A DNA stretch of 64,000 nucleotides from an uncultured Acetobacterium sp. (GCF_963664135.1 NZ_OY760905.1:2816736-2880735), one strand, 5' to 3'. Shown: positions 1-8,590, counted from the stretch's first letter. Notes: a model not told the origin generated them from the sequence alone. Numbers and translations are program-made.

Positions 1-157
1 CCCGGTTAGCCGGAACTGCGCCAGACGACTGTCGTTGCTGATTGCCGATGCGCTGATTATGAAGCGGGAAGAAATGGAATCGGCGGTCGACATCATCGCT
101 TTGATCGAAACCATTACCTATCGCTATTTTGATGTGATGAAGGCGTTAAAAAACTGA
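1..157 (+). CDS. C-terminal fragment of an unidentified protein
   Basis: An open frame enters from the left edge (codons begin at base 2) and stops with TGA at 155-157, giving about 51 residues that end in DVMKALKN. The stretch is mostly helical and mixed charged/hydrophobic, with no motif I recognise. It is followed by a clear intrinsic terminator, which supports it as the 3' end of a real gene. The family cannot be assigned from this tail. Confidence 0.55.
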   Translation, partial: PVSRNCARRLSLLIADALIMKREEMESAVDIIALIETITYRYFDVMKALKN

Positions 158-191
158 TGTAAAGTCAGAGAGACAAATTAAGATGACTATT

Positions 192-226
192 AAAAACTCA
201 AGTGATTTTCTTGCTTGAGTTTTTTG
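192..226 (+). terminator. Rho-independent terminator
   Basis: The arms AAAAACTCAAG and CTTGAGTTTTT form an 11-bp stem that runs into a T tract. It closes the gene entering from the left edge. Confidence 0.75.
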
Positions 227-507
227 TTTGCTGAAATGTCGGTGGGGAATGTTTATTCTTACAGAATTGTGGTAAAATAATAATACGAAAATAGGTTGGA
301 ACGAACATCGAAATCTTTTTTATAAAAAAGGGAGGGTTAAGCGAAATACAGGGGTTAATTAAAAGACCGGACAAGCAAGTGAAAGTTTGACTGAAATCGG
401 TTGCTATATAAATCAGCCGGTCAAACTGTGGTTAAGTAATTAGGATAACGTGCAGAAATGGGATTCCAGCTATTCTTGTAAAAATAATTATTCAGGAGGG
501 AAGAATC
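227..507 (+). other. Long untranslated leader before the lipoprotein gene
   Basis: No gene was found in these 280 bases. The 3' segment CCGGTCAAAC (417-426) can pair either with GACCGG (365-370) or with GTTTGAC (385-391), so two mutually exclusive helices are possible. A GGAGGG ribosome site lies just before the lipoprotein start. There is no riboswitch class I recognise and no convincing promoter hexamer pair. Confidence 0.3.
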
Positions 508-927
508 ATGAAAAAAAATAAATTAACGCTTTATCTTTTAGCCATAACCATCATGATGGTTTCGGTACTTTTTATGGGGGCAAGCTGCAGTTCAACCACA
601 GCCAATGTCAGCAATGCGGTGATGACAACTGGAGTAGATGACAGTTCCATGCCAATTGACAATGTGACAGAATTCCCGGTCAATACCGATGTATATGTAG
701 CCGCTGAATTGCATAATGCGCCAGACGATACGAATATTACCTTTATCTGGTATTTTGAAGGCCAGGAAGTGGATTCAGTTACGATTAATAATGGCGACGT
801 CAGCGATGCACCACTTTGGGGAATTCTTCCCGCCGACCTGGTCAATAAAGCGGGAAAATATGCTGTAGAGATTTACATTGATGATCGGACCGATCCCGAT
901 ACGGTAACAGAATTCGTCGTTAAATAA
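508..927 (+). CDS. Small secreted lipoprotein, function unknown
   Basis: This 139-residue protein starts with a Lys-rich N terminus and a hydrophobic segment (about residues 7-24), followed by a lipobox-like MGASC. Cys27 would be lipidated, anchoring the protein on the outer face of the membrane. The remainder is acidic and beta-rich (for example TFIWYFEGQEVDS), resembling a small Ig- or PKD-like fold, but I cannot name the family. A GGAGGG ribosome site precedes the ATG. The gene stands alone behind a long leader and converges on metA, sharing a two-way terminator with it. Confidence 0.7.
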   Translation: MKKNKLTLYLLAITIMMVSVLFMGASCSSTTANVSNAVMTTGVDDSSMPIDNVTEFPVNTDVYVAAELHNAPDDTNITFIWYFEGQEVDSVTINNGDVSDAPLWGILPADLVNKAGKYAVEIYIDDRTDPDTVTEFVVK

Positions 928-934
928 AACGAAC

Positions 935-963
935 AAAAGCGCAGGCAGATGCCTGCGCTTTTA
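935..963. terminator. Bidirectional terminator between lipoprotein and metA
   Basis: A perfect GC-rich hairpin (AAAAGCGCAGGCA / TGCCTGCGCTTTT) has A and T runs on either side, so it can terminate both convergent genes. Confidence 0.85.
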
Positions 964-971
964 AATTGCCT

Positions 972-1892
972 TTAAAAGGCTGCGTCAGATAATTCATAAG
1001 GTGTTTCCTGATAAACGTAGTAATTTAACCAGTTACTGAATAACAGGTTAGCATGGCCTCGCCACCGCACCACTGGGGGCTGGGTGGGATCATCATTAGG
1101 GTAATAGTTCATGGGGACATTAATCGGTTTACCCTGGGAAACATCACGGTCGTATTCGCCTTTTAATGTTTCAGGATCATATTCACTGTGGCCGGTGACA
1201 AAAATCTGGCGGCCGTTTTGAGCTATTGCGATATAAACCCCAGCTTCGTTTGATGCCGCCATCACCTCCAGATCCGGGTGGGCATCAATGAGTTCCCGAT
1301 GAATACTGGTGTGCCGGGAATGGGGAGCGTAAAAGGTATCATCAAAGCCCCTAAACAGCTTCACATAACTTTGTTCCAGATGATGTTCAAAAACACCAAA
1401 GGCTTTTTCGGGCAATAAATACTTTTGAATACCATAATGATAGTAAAGTCCGGCCTGGGCCCCCCAGCAGATATGCAAGGTGGAAAAAACATTGGTTTTG
1501 CTCCAATCCATAATTTGGGTGAGCTCATCCCAGTAGTCCACATCTTCAAACTCCAGGGTTTCTATCGGGGCTCCGGTGATAATCAGCCCATCAAAACGTT
1601 GGTCTTTGATATCTTCGAAGTAACAATAGAAAGAACCCAAATGTTCGGATGAGGTATTCTTGCTTTCATAGGTTTTAGTTTGTAGTAGGGTTACTTCGAT
1701 TTGTAGTGGGGTATTTCCCAACAACCGCAGAAGCTGGGTTTCGGTCGAAATTTTCGTGGGCATCAGGTTGAGGATGGCAATTTTTAACGGACGAATGTCC
1801 TGGTGACTGGCCCGGTTGGCATCCATCACAAAGATATTTTCATTGCTTAAAATTTGGCTGGCTGGCAGGTTGTTGGGTATTTTAATGGGCAT
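972..1892 (-). CDS. metA: Homoserine O-acetyltransferase (MetA family)
   Basis: This enzyme acylates L-homoserine in the cytoplasm, the first committed step to methionine. The 306-residue length fits the family. The nucleophile Cys142 (HICWGAQ) and the His235/Glu237 pair (GHSEYD) are present. Residue 111 is Glu (APIETLEF), whereas E. coli has Gly there; in characterised MetA proteins Glu at this site selects acetyl-CoA, so O-acetylhomoserine is the expected product. That matches the upstream neighbour, an O-acetylhomoserine sulfhydrylase, 33 bases away on the same strand. A CGGAGGTG ribosome site precedes the ATG. Confidence 0.95.
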   Translation of the reverse strand: MPIKIPNNLPASQILSNENIFVMDANRASHQDIRPLKIAILNLMPTKISTETQLLRLLGNTPLQIEVTLLQTKTYESKNTSSEHLGSFYCYFEDIKDQRFDGLIITGAPIETLEFEDVDYWDELTQIMDWSKTNVFSTLHICWGAQAGLYYHYGIQKYLLPEKAFGVFEHHLEQSYVKLFRGFDDTFYAPHSRHTSIHRELIDAHPDLEVMAASNEAGVYIAIAQNGRQIFVTGHSEYDPETLKGEYDRDVSQGKPINVPMNYYPNDDPTQPPVVRWRGHANLLFSNWLNYYVYQETPYELSDAAF

Positions 1893-1925
1893 GTTTTCAC
1901 CTCCGGGTGATTTGTTTTAAGAAAA

Positions 1926-3209
1926 CTAAAGGGCTTTGGTTAGCGCCTGATCCAAATCAGCCAGGATATCATCAATGTGCTCCAGACCAATCGATAAACG
2001 AATCATGTCTTCGGTAATCCCGGCGGCAATCAGGTCATCACCGGAAAGTTGCTGATGGGTGGTGGTGGCAGGATGGATAACCAGCGATTTGGCATCGGCC
2101 ACATTGGCTAAATGGGTAAACAAGGTCAGACTGTCAATGAATTTCCGGGCCGCGGCGATACCGCCTTTAATGCCAAAGGTAAAGATTGAGCCGGGACCTT
2201 TTTTAAAGTATTCATCCGATAGTGCCTTGTAGGGGTTGTCTGGCAGCGATGGATAATTTACCCAGGTAACCTGAGGATGAGCACTTAAAAAAGCAACCAC
2301 TTTTTGGGTGTTCTCCAGATGACGGTCTAAACGCAGGGATAAGGTTTCCAATCCCTGTAAAAGCAGGAAGGCATTAAAAGGACTGATGCAGGCACCGGTA
2401 TCCCGAAGCAGTTGAACGCGTGCCTTCAAAATAAAGGCCGCAGCCCCAATGTCGGTAGCATAGGTAATCCCGTGGTAACTGGCATCTGGGGTAGTGAATA
2501 CCGGGAAACGGCCACTGGCCGCCCAGTCAAAGGTTCCGCCATCAACGATAATACCGCCGATGGTGGTGCCATGTCCGCCGATAAATTTAGTCGCCGAATA
2601 GACGACGATATCCGCACCAAAATCCAACGGTCTGAACAAATAGGGGGTCGCAAAGGTATTATCAACGATTAGCGGGAGACCGTTCTCATGAGCGATTTTG
2701 GCAACCACCTTAACGTCCACAATATTAATAGCAGGATTTCCTAACGATTCAATATAAACTGCTTTGGTGTTTTCGTTAATGGCGGCTCTGAAATTTTCAG
2801 GATTATCTGGGTTGACAAAAGTTGTTTTAATGCCCAGACGGGGTAGGGTAGTGCTTAATAAATTGTAGGTGCCGCCATAGAGCGTCGAGGCAGCAACCAG
2901 CTCATCTCCGGTGCCGGCGATGTTTAAAATTGTTGCGGTAATAGCTGCTGAGCCAGAAGCAAAGGCCAGAGCGCCAACGCCGCCTTCTAATAGAGCCATC
3001 CGTTCTTCCAGAACACTGGTGGTGGGGTTCATGATTCGGGTATAGATATTTCCGGGTTCCTGTAAGCCGAAAAGCCGTTCGGCGTGTTCGCTATTGTCAA
3101 AAACATAAGAGGTGGTTTGGTAAATCGGTACAGCCACCGAATGGGTAGTGGGATCAGGGCTTTGACCGCCATGAAGTTGAAGGGTTTCAAATTTTCGAGT
3201 ATCTTTCAT
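1926..3209 (-). CDS. metY: O-acetylhomoserine sulfhydrylase
   Basis: This PLP enzyme of the Cys/Met metabolism family replaces the acetyl group of O-acetylhomoserine with sulfide to give homocysteine. Its 427 residues match the usual length of the sulfhydrylase branch, longer than MetB/MetC at about 380-400. The PLP lysine is Lys208 in [13 protein letters not shown], and the phosphate-binding stretch FASGSAA is at about residues 83-89. AAAGGAGAT precedes the ATG. It is the first gene of metY-metA, which together make homocysteine by direct sulfhydrylation. Its leader shows neither a SAM riboswitch nor a T-box, so regulation is not visible. Confidence 0.95.
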   Translation of the reverse strand: MKDTRKFETLQLHGGQSPDPTTHSVAVPIYQTTSYVFDNSEHAERLFGLQEPGNIYTRIMNPTTSVLEERMALLEGGVGALAFASGSAAITATILNIAGTGDELVAASTLYGGTYNLLSTTLPRLGIKTTFVNPDNPENFRAAINENTKAVYIESLGNPAINIVDVKVVAKIAHENGLPLIVDNTFATPYLFRPLDFGADIVVYSATKFIGGHGTTIGGIIVDGGTFDWAASGRFPVFTTPDASYHGITYATDIGAAAFILKARVQLLRDTGACISPFNAFLLLQGLETLSLRLDRHLENTQKVVAFLSAHPQVTWVNYPSLPDNPYKALSDEYFKKGPGSIFTFGIKGGIAAARKFIDSLTLFTHLANVADAKSLVIHPATTTHQQLSGDDLIAAGITEDMIRLSIGLEHIDDILADLDQALTKAL

Positions 3210-3290
3210 AATCGTATCTCCTTTGGATCTTTAATTTATTTCGATTTCATGAATCCAACATTACATATCATTCCAGTAGGAATTATAAGC

Positions 3291-3320
3291 AATATAACAC
3301 GAATGACTGGTTGTTGTCAA
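3291..3320 (-). promoter_or_regulatory. Sigma-A-type promoter of metY-metA
   Basis: On the minus strand TTGACA (3320-3315) and TATATT (3296-3291) are separated by 18 bases, about 80 bases upstream of the metY start. Confidence 0.65.
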
Positions 3321-3369
3321 TATGTAAAATAAAGAATGAAAAATTAACATGATATTAATAACTAATCGT

Positions 3370-3398
3370 TTGACATTAGTAAAAATTAGGTCTATAAT
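3370..3398 (+). promoter_or_regulatory. Consensus sigma-A promoter of the aroF-tyrA leader
   Basis: A perfect TTGACA (3370-3375) and a perfect TATAAT (3393-3398) are 17 bases apart. Transcription would start near 3405, about 425 bases before aroF, so a long regulated leader is transcribed. Confidence 0.85.
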
Positions 3399-3479
3399 AA
3401 ACCAAAATACACGTTGCAGTTCAACAGGGTTGTAGAGAAGTTTATTTTCTCATCTGTAGTGTGTCCTGAGAGGAATATC

Positions 3480-3602
3480 ATGGAAGAGTTAAGAAGAAAC
3501 TTAAATGAATATTATTACGTTAACACCCAAAGCTATTGGTTTTTTAGCTTTGGTTACTTTGCGTGTAATAAATTAAGTTCCTTTGAGAATCCAAACCCAT
3601 GA
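3480..3602 (+). CDS. Aromatic-rich leader peptide (attenuation control)
   Basis: A 40-codon frame begins at ATG 3480 behind GAGAGG, 6 bases away. Its middle is packed with aromatic codons: NEYYYVNTQSYWFFSFGYF, with three Tyr in a row and then Tyr-Trp-Phe-Phe. The frame can be extended upstream to 3414, but the ribosome site and the peptide's composition favour 3480. It is followed 45 bases later by an intrinsic terminator and then by the DAHP synthase gene. This is the layout of a classical ribosome-mediated attenuator sensing charged Tyr/Phe/Trp tRNA. The role is inferred from architecture. Confidence 0.75.
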   Translation: MEELRRNLNEYYYVNTQSYWFFSFGYFACNKLSSFENPNP

Positions 3603-3646
3603 GAAATTTTTAGCGATACATGTGTATTGAATAAAAGTTGATTTTT

Positions 3647-3678
3647 AGGAGGCTTCTTAGGAAGTCTCCTTTTTTTTT
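3647..3678 (+). terminator. Attenuator terminator upstream of aroF
   Basis: AGGAGGCTTC (3647-3656) and GAAGTCTCCT (3661-3670) form a 10-bp stem with a 4-base loop and nine T residues. The 5' arm can instead pair with AAGTTCCT at 3575-3582, inside the leader-peptide gene and just after its aromatic codons, giving a plausible anti-terminator. A ribosome stalled at Trp/Phe/Tyr leaves 3575-3582 free; one that reaches the stop at 3602 covers it. Confidence 0.75.
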
Positions 3679-3830
3679 CGCAAATATAAACAACCAAATA
3701 AGTTGCTGGCAAGCGGTTGTATACTATCTGCGAATCACCGGAACGGCAAATGCAAATTCCGGTGGTCTTCCGTGCACAGAAGATAAAAAATGGCGTGAAG
3801 TAGTTAGTGAGAAAGATAATGGAGGAAGAT

Positions 3831-4841
3831 ATGATAATAGTAGTTAAACCTAACACAAAAGAAGAAGATGTTCAGAGGTTGATCAAGATGATTGAAACAC
3901 AAGGACTAAATATTCATTATTCAAAAGGTGTGGATCACACCATTCTGGGAATAGTAGGGGACACAACTTTGGCAGATGTGGAAAAAATCCGTTCAAATCG
4001 TATTGTAGAAAATGTGCTTCGGGTTCAGGAACCCTATAAAAAAGCTAACCGGCTTTTTCATCCCGACGATACGATCATTAATGTCAAGGGCAGAAAAGTG
4101 GGCGAGGGAACCATTAGCGTCATGGCTGGCCCATGTTCAGTGGAAAGCGAAGAACAGATTGTTTCGATTGCCAAAAGTGTCAAAGAATCGGGAGCTACCT
4201 TTCTTCGTGGGGGCGCCTTCAAACCACGAACCTCGCCATATGCTTTCCAGGGCTTAGGTTACGAAGGATTGGAACTTTTAAAAATCGCCAGAAAAGAAAC
4301 TGGACTGCCAATTGTCAGTGAACTGATGTCACTGGAACATCTGGATGCTTTTGAAGATGTGGATATCATTCAGGTTGGCGCCAGAAACATGCAGAATTTT
4401 GATTTGCTTCGGGAATTAGGAAAAATCGACAAGCCGATTCTGCTAAAACGAGGAATGTCATCCACCATGCAGGAATTTCTGATGTCGGCTGAATACATCA
4501 TGAAGGAAGGGAATAATAAGGTCATCTTGTGTGAACGGGGGATTCGAACCTTTGAAACAGCGACCCGAAACACCCTGGATATCAGCTGTATCCCAGTGTT
4601 AAAACAGAAAAGTCATTTACCCATTATTATTGATCCCAGCCATGCCACCGGTCTGGCCTGGACCGTGGAAGCATTAACCAAAGCGGCCATTGCGGCTGGT
4701 GCAGATGGTGTAATGATAGAGGTCCATAATAATCCGGAAGAAGCCCTTTGTGATGGTGAACAATCGATTACTCCAGAACAATTCCATAAAATCATGATCA
4801 CGGTGAAAAAATATGCGGAATTTGAAAACAAGGTGATGTAA
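3831..4841 (+). CDS. aroF: 3-deoxy-7-phosphoheptulonate (DAHP) synthase
   Basis: The enzyme condenses phosphoenolpyruvate with erythrose 4-phosphate, the first step of the shikimate pathway. The 336-residue protein has an N-terminal ferredoxin-like regulatory domain (about residues 1-70, IIVVKPNTKEEDV) and a TIM-barrel catalytic domain with MAGPCSVES, GARNMQN and IIDPSHATG. This is the type I-beta arrangement seen in Thermotoga and Bacillus. I chose ATG 3831 because GGAGG lies just ahead and homologues begin at this point; an in-frame ATG at 3807 lacks a site. It is transcribed through an aromatic leader-peptide attenuator and overlaps tyrA by one base. Confidence 0.95.
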   Translation: MIIVVKPNTKEEDVQRLIKMIETQGLNIHYSKGVDHTILGIVGDTTLADVEKIRSNRIVENVLRVQEPYKKANRLFHPDDTIINVKGRKVGEGTISVMAGPCSVESEEQIVSIAKSVKESGATFLRGGAFKPRTSPYAFQGLGYEGLELLKIARKETGLPIVSELMSLEHLDAFEDVDIIQVGARNMQNFDLLRELGKIDKPILLKRGMSSTMQEFLMSAEYIMKEGNNKVILCERGIRTFETATRNTLDISCIPVLKQKSHLPIIIDPSHATGLAWTVEALTKAAIAAGADGVMIEVHNNPEEALCDGEQSITPEQFHKIMITVKKYAEFENKVM

Positions 4842-5734
4842 TGAAAAAAAGAGAAGATTCCATTGTAGGCTTTATCGGCCTGGGCCTGATGGGCGGTGCG
4901 CTGGCCATGGGACTCAGGAAGCAGGGGCCAAAACAAATTTGGGGTTATGATTTAAACCCGGCCGTTATTGAAAAAGCACTGTCACAGGGTGTGATCGATG
5001 CCGGCGTCAGCGATTCAGCGGGGCTTCAGGAAATGTTGCCCCAATGTGATCTGGTTTTTATCTGCCTCACACCGATGGATACGTTGGCATTTTTGGCTCT
5101 GTACATGGAAGACTTCAAACCGGGGGCTTTGGTCACTGATATTATCGGCGTGAAGGAAATTGTTTTTAAAAGCTTGGGAAATCTGCTAAGAAAAGATATT
5201 GACTATGTTCCGGGTCATCCCATGGCCGGAAGCGAGAAGGAAGGTTTTGGGGGCGCCGATGATTCGATTTTTAAAAACCGGAACTATATCCTGACACCCT
5301 TGCCCAGCAATCAGCCAGATAATATTCAATTAATCCGGGATATCATTACCGATTTGGGATTTAATCACATTGTTGAGACGACCACCGAAATTCACGACGA
5401 AAAAATCGCTTTCACCTCCCAGCTTTGCCATGTGATCGCCGCTGCCCTGGTGGATTGTGAAGATGATCTCGCCATCACCGATTTTGAGGGCGGAAGTTTT
5501 GGTGATCTGACCCGCATTGCCATGATCAATGCACCGATGTGGACTGAGCTGTTTATGTGCAACCGTAAAAATCTCTTGGATCAGATTGATAAATTTGAGT
5601 CCAGTTTGGAAGCTATGAAAGAAATGATCCGGTTAGATGAAAAGGAAGAATTAATCGACCGACTTAAATCGGTCCGGGAAAAAAGAGTTGCCATGGGGGA
5701 GATCCGGGAGGCGAAGAACTTAAAAAATCTGTGA
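4841..5734 (+). CDS. tyrA: Prephenate dehydrogenase
   Basis: This NAD(P)-dependent enzyme oxidatively decarboxylates prephenate to 4-hydroxyphenylpyruvate in tyrosine synthesis. The N-terminal Rossmann fold shows GFIGLGLMGG (residues about 10-19), followed by the family motif GHPMAGSE (about residue 126) and a helical C-terminal dimerisation domain. Its 297 residues equal the short form without an ACT domain. It starts inside the aroF stop codon (TAATG), so the two are translationally coupled and share the attenuator. No terminator is visible directly after it. Confidence 0.93.
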   Translation: MKKREDSIVGFIGLGLMGGALAMGLRKQGPKQIWGYDLNPAVIEKALSQGVIDAGVSDSAGLQEMLPQCDLVFICLTPMDTLAFLALYMEDFKPGALVTDIIGVKEIVFKSLGNLLRKDIDYVPGHPMAGSEKEGFGGADDSIFKNRNYILTPLPSNQPDNIQLIRDIITDLGFNHIVETTTEIHDEKIAFTSQLCHVIAAALVDCEDDLAITDFEGGSFGDLTRIAMINAPMWTELFMCNRKNLLDQIDKFESSLEAMKEMIRLDEKEELIDRLKSVREKRVAMGEIREAKNLKNL

Positions 5735-5792
5735 GTTTGCTTAAGAGATTATCCGTGAAAACAGTTACATCAGTCTGAAAATGATTACGCGC

Positions 5793-5820
5793 TTGACTTA
5801 ATTTCTTAGGGGAGTATACT
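5793..5820 (+). promoter_or_regulatory. Promoter of the FUSC-like gene
   Basis: TTGACT (5793-5798) and TATACT (5815-5820) are 16 bases apart, 90 bases upstream of the next start codon. Confidence 0.6.
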
Positions 5821-5909
5821 CTAGTTAAAGAAACATTTTAAACCACAATTTTTGGTGGGAACAAAATGATGAGGGCAAAAGTTAAATAAAAAATTGGAGC
5901 AAAAATATC

Positions 5910-6527
5910 ATGAAATTATGTAATCTGCCATCTCTTGGTATGAGAAACATAAAAACGGTGCTGGCGGTATTTATCTGTGTGGTAGTATTCGCAATGATGG
6001 GACCGGAGTTTAACCCATTGTTTGCTGCAATTGCAGCCGTGCTTACCATGGGTCCAAGTATTGAAAATTCCATTGAAACAGGCTGGAATCGGATATTAGG
6101 TACCATTATTGGTGGAGCAGCAGGGATCTTGGGCATTTTTGTTGCTAATTTAATCCCTTTTCACTTTGCGTACGTGGCGGTTATTCCGTTAGGAATCTTG
6201 TCGCTGATCTATTTGTGTAATAATTTCAATAAGGCTGATGCCATTGTCATTGCCTGCGTGATGTTTCTCAGCGTAATGACCACCTATCCTCAGGATATGG
6301 GGAGTTATATGCTGGCAACACTCAGGCTTTTAGAAACTGCTTTTGGTATTATTGTCGCTTTTCTGATTAATCGCTTTATCAAAGTGCCGGAGTGCGATGA
6401 GAAAACGGCCGAAGAGCAATCAGAGACAAACGCGGATGCAAACTTAATCACCTTGAATGAAAATTCAGGTGGTGAACATAAGAAATTCAAAATAGTGAGT
6501 ATCCTATATATGATATTCAAACCCTAG
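5910..6527 (+). CDS. FUSC/aromatic acid exporter family membrane protein
   Basis: This 205-residue protein has about five or six hydrophobic segments between residues 12 and 150 and a hydrophilic acidic tail. The pattern NPLFAAIAAVLTMGPSIENS followed by a Gly-rich RILGTIIGGAAG is typical of the aromatic acid exporter/FUSC half-channel family. Its position after aroF-tyrA fits export of aromatic acids, but the substrate is not shown by sequence. GGAGC precedes the ATG and the gene has its own promoter and terminator. Confidence 0.75.
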   Translation: MKLCNLPSLGMRNIKTVLAVFICVVVFAMMGPEFNPLFAAIAAVLTMGPSIENSIETGWNRILGTIIGGAAGILGIFVANLIPFHFAYVAVIPLGILSLIYLCNNFNKADAIVIACVMFLSVMTTYPQDMGSYMLATLRLLETAFGIIVAFLINRFIKVPECDEKTAEEQSETNADANLITLNENSGGEHKKFKIVSILYMIFKP

Positions 6528-6594
6528 GTTTTATGTTTTTTCTGGATTTTTGTGACGTCTGGAGAGACTAAAATATATAGTTACCCCTCCCCTT

Positions 6595-6633
6595 AAAAAA
6601 GAGACCACCCTGATACCAGGTGGTCTTTTTTTA
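6595..6633. terminator. Bidirectional terminator
   Basis: An 8-bp stem, AGACCACC (6602-6609) with GGTGGTCT (6619-6626), is flanked by A and T runs. It lies between the convergent FUSC-like gene and cblS. Confidence 0.85.
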
Positions 6634-6675
6634 GTTAAGTATTTTTGTTTGGGGCGTTTATTATTTGAAAATTGG

Positions 6676-7407
6676 TTAGTTAAGATAGCCAATGAGGGTT
6701 AGTTTTTCCTTAAAGATAGCAGTGAGTTCTGGTAAGGCTGAAGGCTTGATACTGGCAATCACCGTGGTGGCTGGACCGGCAGAATCCACCATATTCAGAT
6801 CATTAGGTACTGCTTCAAATTGGCGATGATGAATGGTGGCAAGATTCGCGGCTTCGTATAAGATCCCTTTGGAACCACAGGGAATGATCTCATTAACACC
6901 AGCATTTTTAACTAAGGTTCTTAGATCCTGATAGTCGGCAATTTCTGAATCACCATCAACAATGAGGGCAGCGCCGTATTTTGGTTGACCGATGCAGATC
7001 ACCATATCACCGGTAACAGAGGGCGTAATGCGCAGGGCATCTGTCCTTCCCATGACAAAGATGCCAAAGCCAGTCATACAGGTTTTGAAATTTTCTTCGG
7101 TGGAACCGTTAATGGGTAGATCCTCAATGCCAGCCCGTTCCAGTTCTTCACGAATACCCTGAATTAGAGCTTCCCCGGTAGGAAACATTTCTCCGACGAT
7201 GGTGTTGGAGAGGCCAATAATCTGGGCGCCACAGGCTAGCAGTTCAAAAAGACAAACCCGGGCGGCAAAAATAGCGATGTACTTGGTGGGCACACACAAT
7301 TCATCCCCGGGCTTTTCCCCGACACCACCGCTGCTGTCGCAGGCGGTGACCAGAAGGGAATCGGGAAATTCAATGACTGACAGATCACGATATTGATAAG
7401 TTTTCAT
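6676..7407 (-). CDS. cblS: Alpha-ribazole kinase-like protein (AIR-synthase fold)
   Basis: The 243-residue protein resembles the AIR-synthase/PurM-like proteins that phosphorylate alpha-ribazole so it can be joined to cobinamide during cobamide salvage. Features include TACDSSGGVGEKPGDE near the N terminus (an AIR-synthase-type nucleotide site) and INGSTEENF in the middle. The start was set at 7407 because AAAGGAGGATC lies right before that ATG; longer frames lack a site. It is the second gene behind a cobalamin riboswitch and follows an ECF-type S component, the arrangement known for cblT-cblS in other Firmicutes. The kinase call rests on context plus fold. Confidence 0.75.
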   Translation of the reverse strand: MKTYQYRDLSVIEFPDSLLVTACDSSGGVGEKPGDELCVPTKYIAIFAARVCLFELLACGAQIIGLSNTIVGEMFPTGEALIQGIREELERAGIEDLPINGSTEENFKTCMTGFGIFVMGRTDALRITPSVTGDMVICIGQPKYGAALIVDGDSEIADYQDLRTLVKNAGVNEIIPCGSKGILYEAANLATIHHRQFEAVPNDLNMVDSAGPATTVIASIKPSALPELTAIFKEKLTLIGYLN

Positions 7408-7510
7408 ATGATCCTCCTTTCGGGGATTCGTTTTTAAATAATTCACAAAGTAATAATTGCTCGGTTGTAGTTTTTGTGTTTAGTTGATTGGCTTTTAATT
7501 TGGTTCCTGA

Positions 7511-8044
7511 CTATGCTTTGGTAGTGGTTGCAGAAGATACCTGATTTTTAACCGATTCTGGCAGGGCTTTAAATACAGTGGCAGCAATCAGGGCGTTGAT
7601 TCCGCCAACCAGTGCCAGCGGAAACATCATCGCAATCAGACCAGGCCAGGTTAACATCGGTACCAGCAGTGGTGAACAGAGTAACAGCAGAATCGGTCCG
7701 TTACAGATGGCGGCAACAATGACACTGACAATCAGGCCAACGATATCATTGGCGATTTTTTTAACGAAAACATAGGTATACCAGGTAGCAACCATGATTA
7801 GTCCCATGCCCAGCCCAATAGCAAGGTGAACGGGTAAGGTCATCGGGAACCCGGAGGTGAGTGCGGTCAAAAGATGACCAATAATAGCAATAATTGCGCC
7901 CGCCACAGGACCCATCAATAGAGTGCCTAAAAAGGCTGGTAGAGAATCGAAGGCGATGGTGCCAAAAACTTTTAATTGAGCGCCCACAAAAGAGAGGGCA
8001 ATTAAAAGCGCCATAAAGACTAATTGTCGGGTGTTGATTTTCAT
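7511..8044 (-). CDS. cblT: ECF transporter S component, probable alpha-ribazole transporter
   Basis: This 177-residue membrane protein has five or six hydrophobic segments, length and pattern typical of ECF vitamin-transporter S components (KINTRQLVFMALLIALSFVG at the N terminus, then Gly-rich helices). It sits directly after a cobalamin riboswitch and before a cblS-like kinase, so alpha-ribazole or another cobamide precursor is the likely substrate. The energising EcfA/T subunits are not in this window. AAGGAG precedes the ATG. A generic S component for another vitamin is less likely given the riboswitch. Confidence 0.75.
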   Translation of the reverse strand: MKINTRQLVFMALLIALSFVGAQLKVFGTIAFDSLPAFLGTLLMGPVAGAIIAIIGHLLTALTSGFPMTLPVHLAIGLGMGLIMVATWYTYVFVKKIANDIVGLIVSVIVAAICNGPILLLLCSPLLVPMLTWPGLIAMMFPLALVGGINALIAATVFKALPESVKNQVSSATTTKA

Positions 8045-8121
8045 TTAGAACTCCTTGATTTTTATTATAAAGCATTTTAAGTGGGATAAAAAGACGCTGA
8101 AGACAAATTGTCACCTTCAAA

Positions 8122-8157
8122 CAAAAAAAGTTCACACCCAATACAGATGCAAACTTT
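8122..8157 (-). terminator. Riboswitch expression-platform terminator
   Basis: On the minus strand AAAGTTTGCATC and GGTGTGAACTTT form a 12-bp stem (three G-U pairs) running into seven T residues. It lies between the B12 aptamer and cblT, so ligand binding would be expected to end transcription. Confidence 0.7.
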
Positions 8158-8183
8158 ACCGTCGTTCAAATGGAATCATTTCT

Positions 8184-8317
8184 GGTAGGTCTCCTGAGTT
8201 AGCTTCATCGCAGTTTGTCCCTTCCCGTGAGGTGGTGATGACAAGTGCTCCAACAATACAGTGGTGGGTCCCTACAGGATTTTAACCTGTTTCCCTATTC
8301 TCCTTTTACAAGGCACC
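8184..8317 (-). promoter_or_regulatory. Cobalamin (B12) riboswitch aptamer
   Basis: Read on the minus strand, the segment holds the conserved blocks GGTGCC, AAAGGAGAATAGGGAA, ACAGGTTAAAATCCTGT, GGGACCCACCACTGTA, CCACCTCACGGGAAGG and GCGATGAAGC, followed by TCAGGAGACCTACC. The GCGATGAAGC-CAGGAGACC pair is the B12-box hallmark. It controls cblT-cblS through the terminator just downstream. Confidence 0.95.
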
Positions 8318-8342
8318 AAAAAAGCTTTATTCACTTGGGAAA

Positions 8343-8372
8343 ATGATAGCATATAAAAGATGCGCTTGTCAA
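8343..8372 (-). promoter_or_regulatory. Promoter of the B12-riboswitch operon
   Basis: On the minus strand TTGACA (8372-8367) and TATCAT (8348-8343) are 18 bases apart, about 30 bases ahead of the aptamer. Confidence 0.7.
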
Positions 8373-8590
8373 ATTGAGATTCAATTTGACCGATAATCAT
8401 TATAATAGAAATTTAAGCATCACCAAAACTATTGGAAGTGAGAGGGAGTAAATTCTAGCGAAGGTAGCGATCAAAACCTAGGGGAATGATAAAAATTCAC
8501 ACCAAATATTCCAGCTATAATTCATTGTGCTGACACCTCGGAGTATGATACAATACTGCACAAAATGATTAATACTAAGAGGTATAAAAA

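Noticed and set aside
3210..3330. SAM riboswitch or T-box in the metY leader
   Set aside because: None of the conserved SAM-I blocks or a T-box sequence is present; only a promoter is seen.
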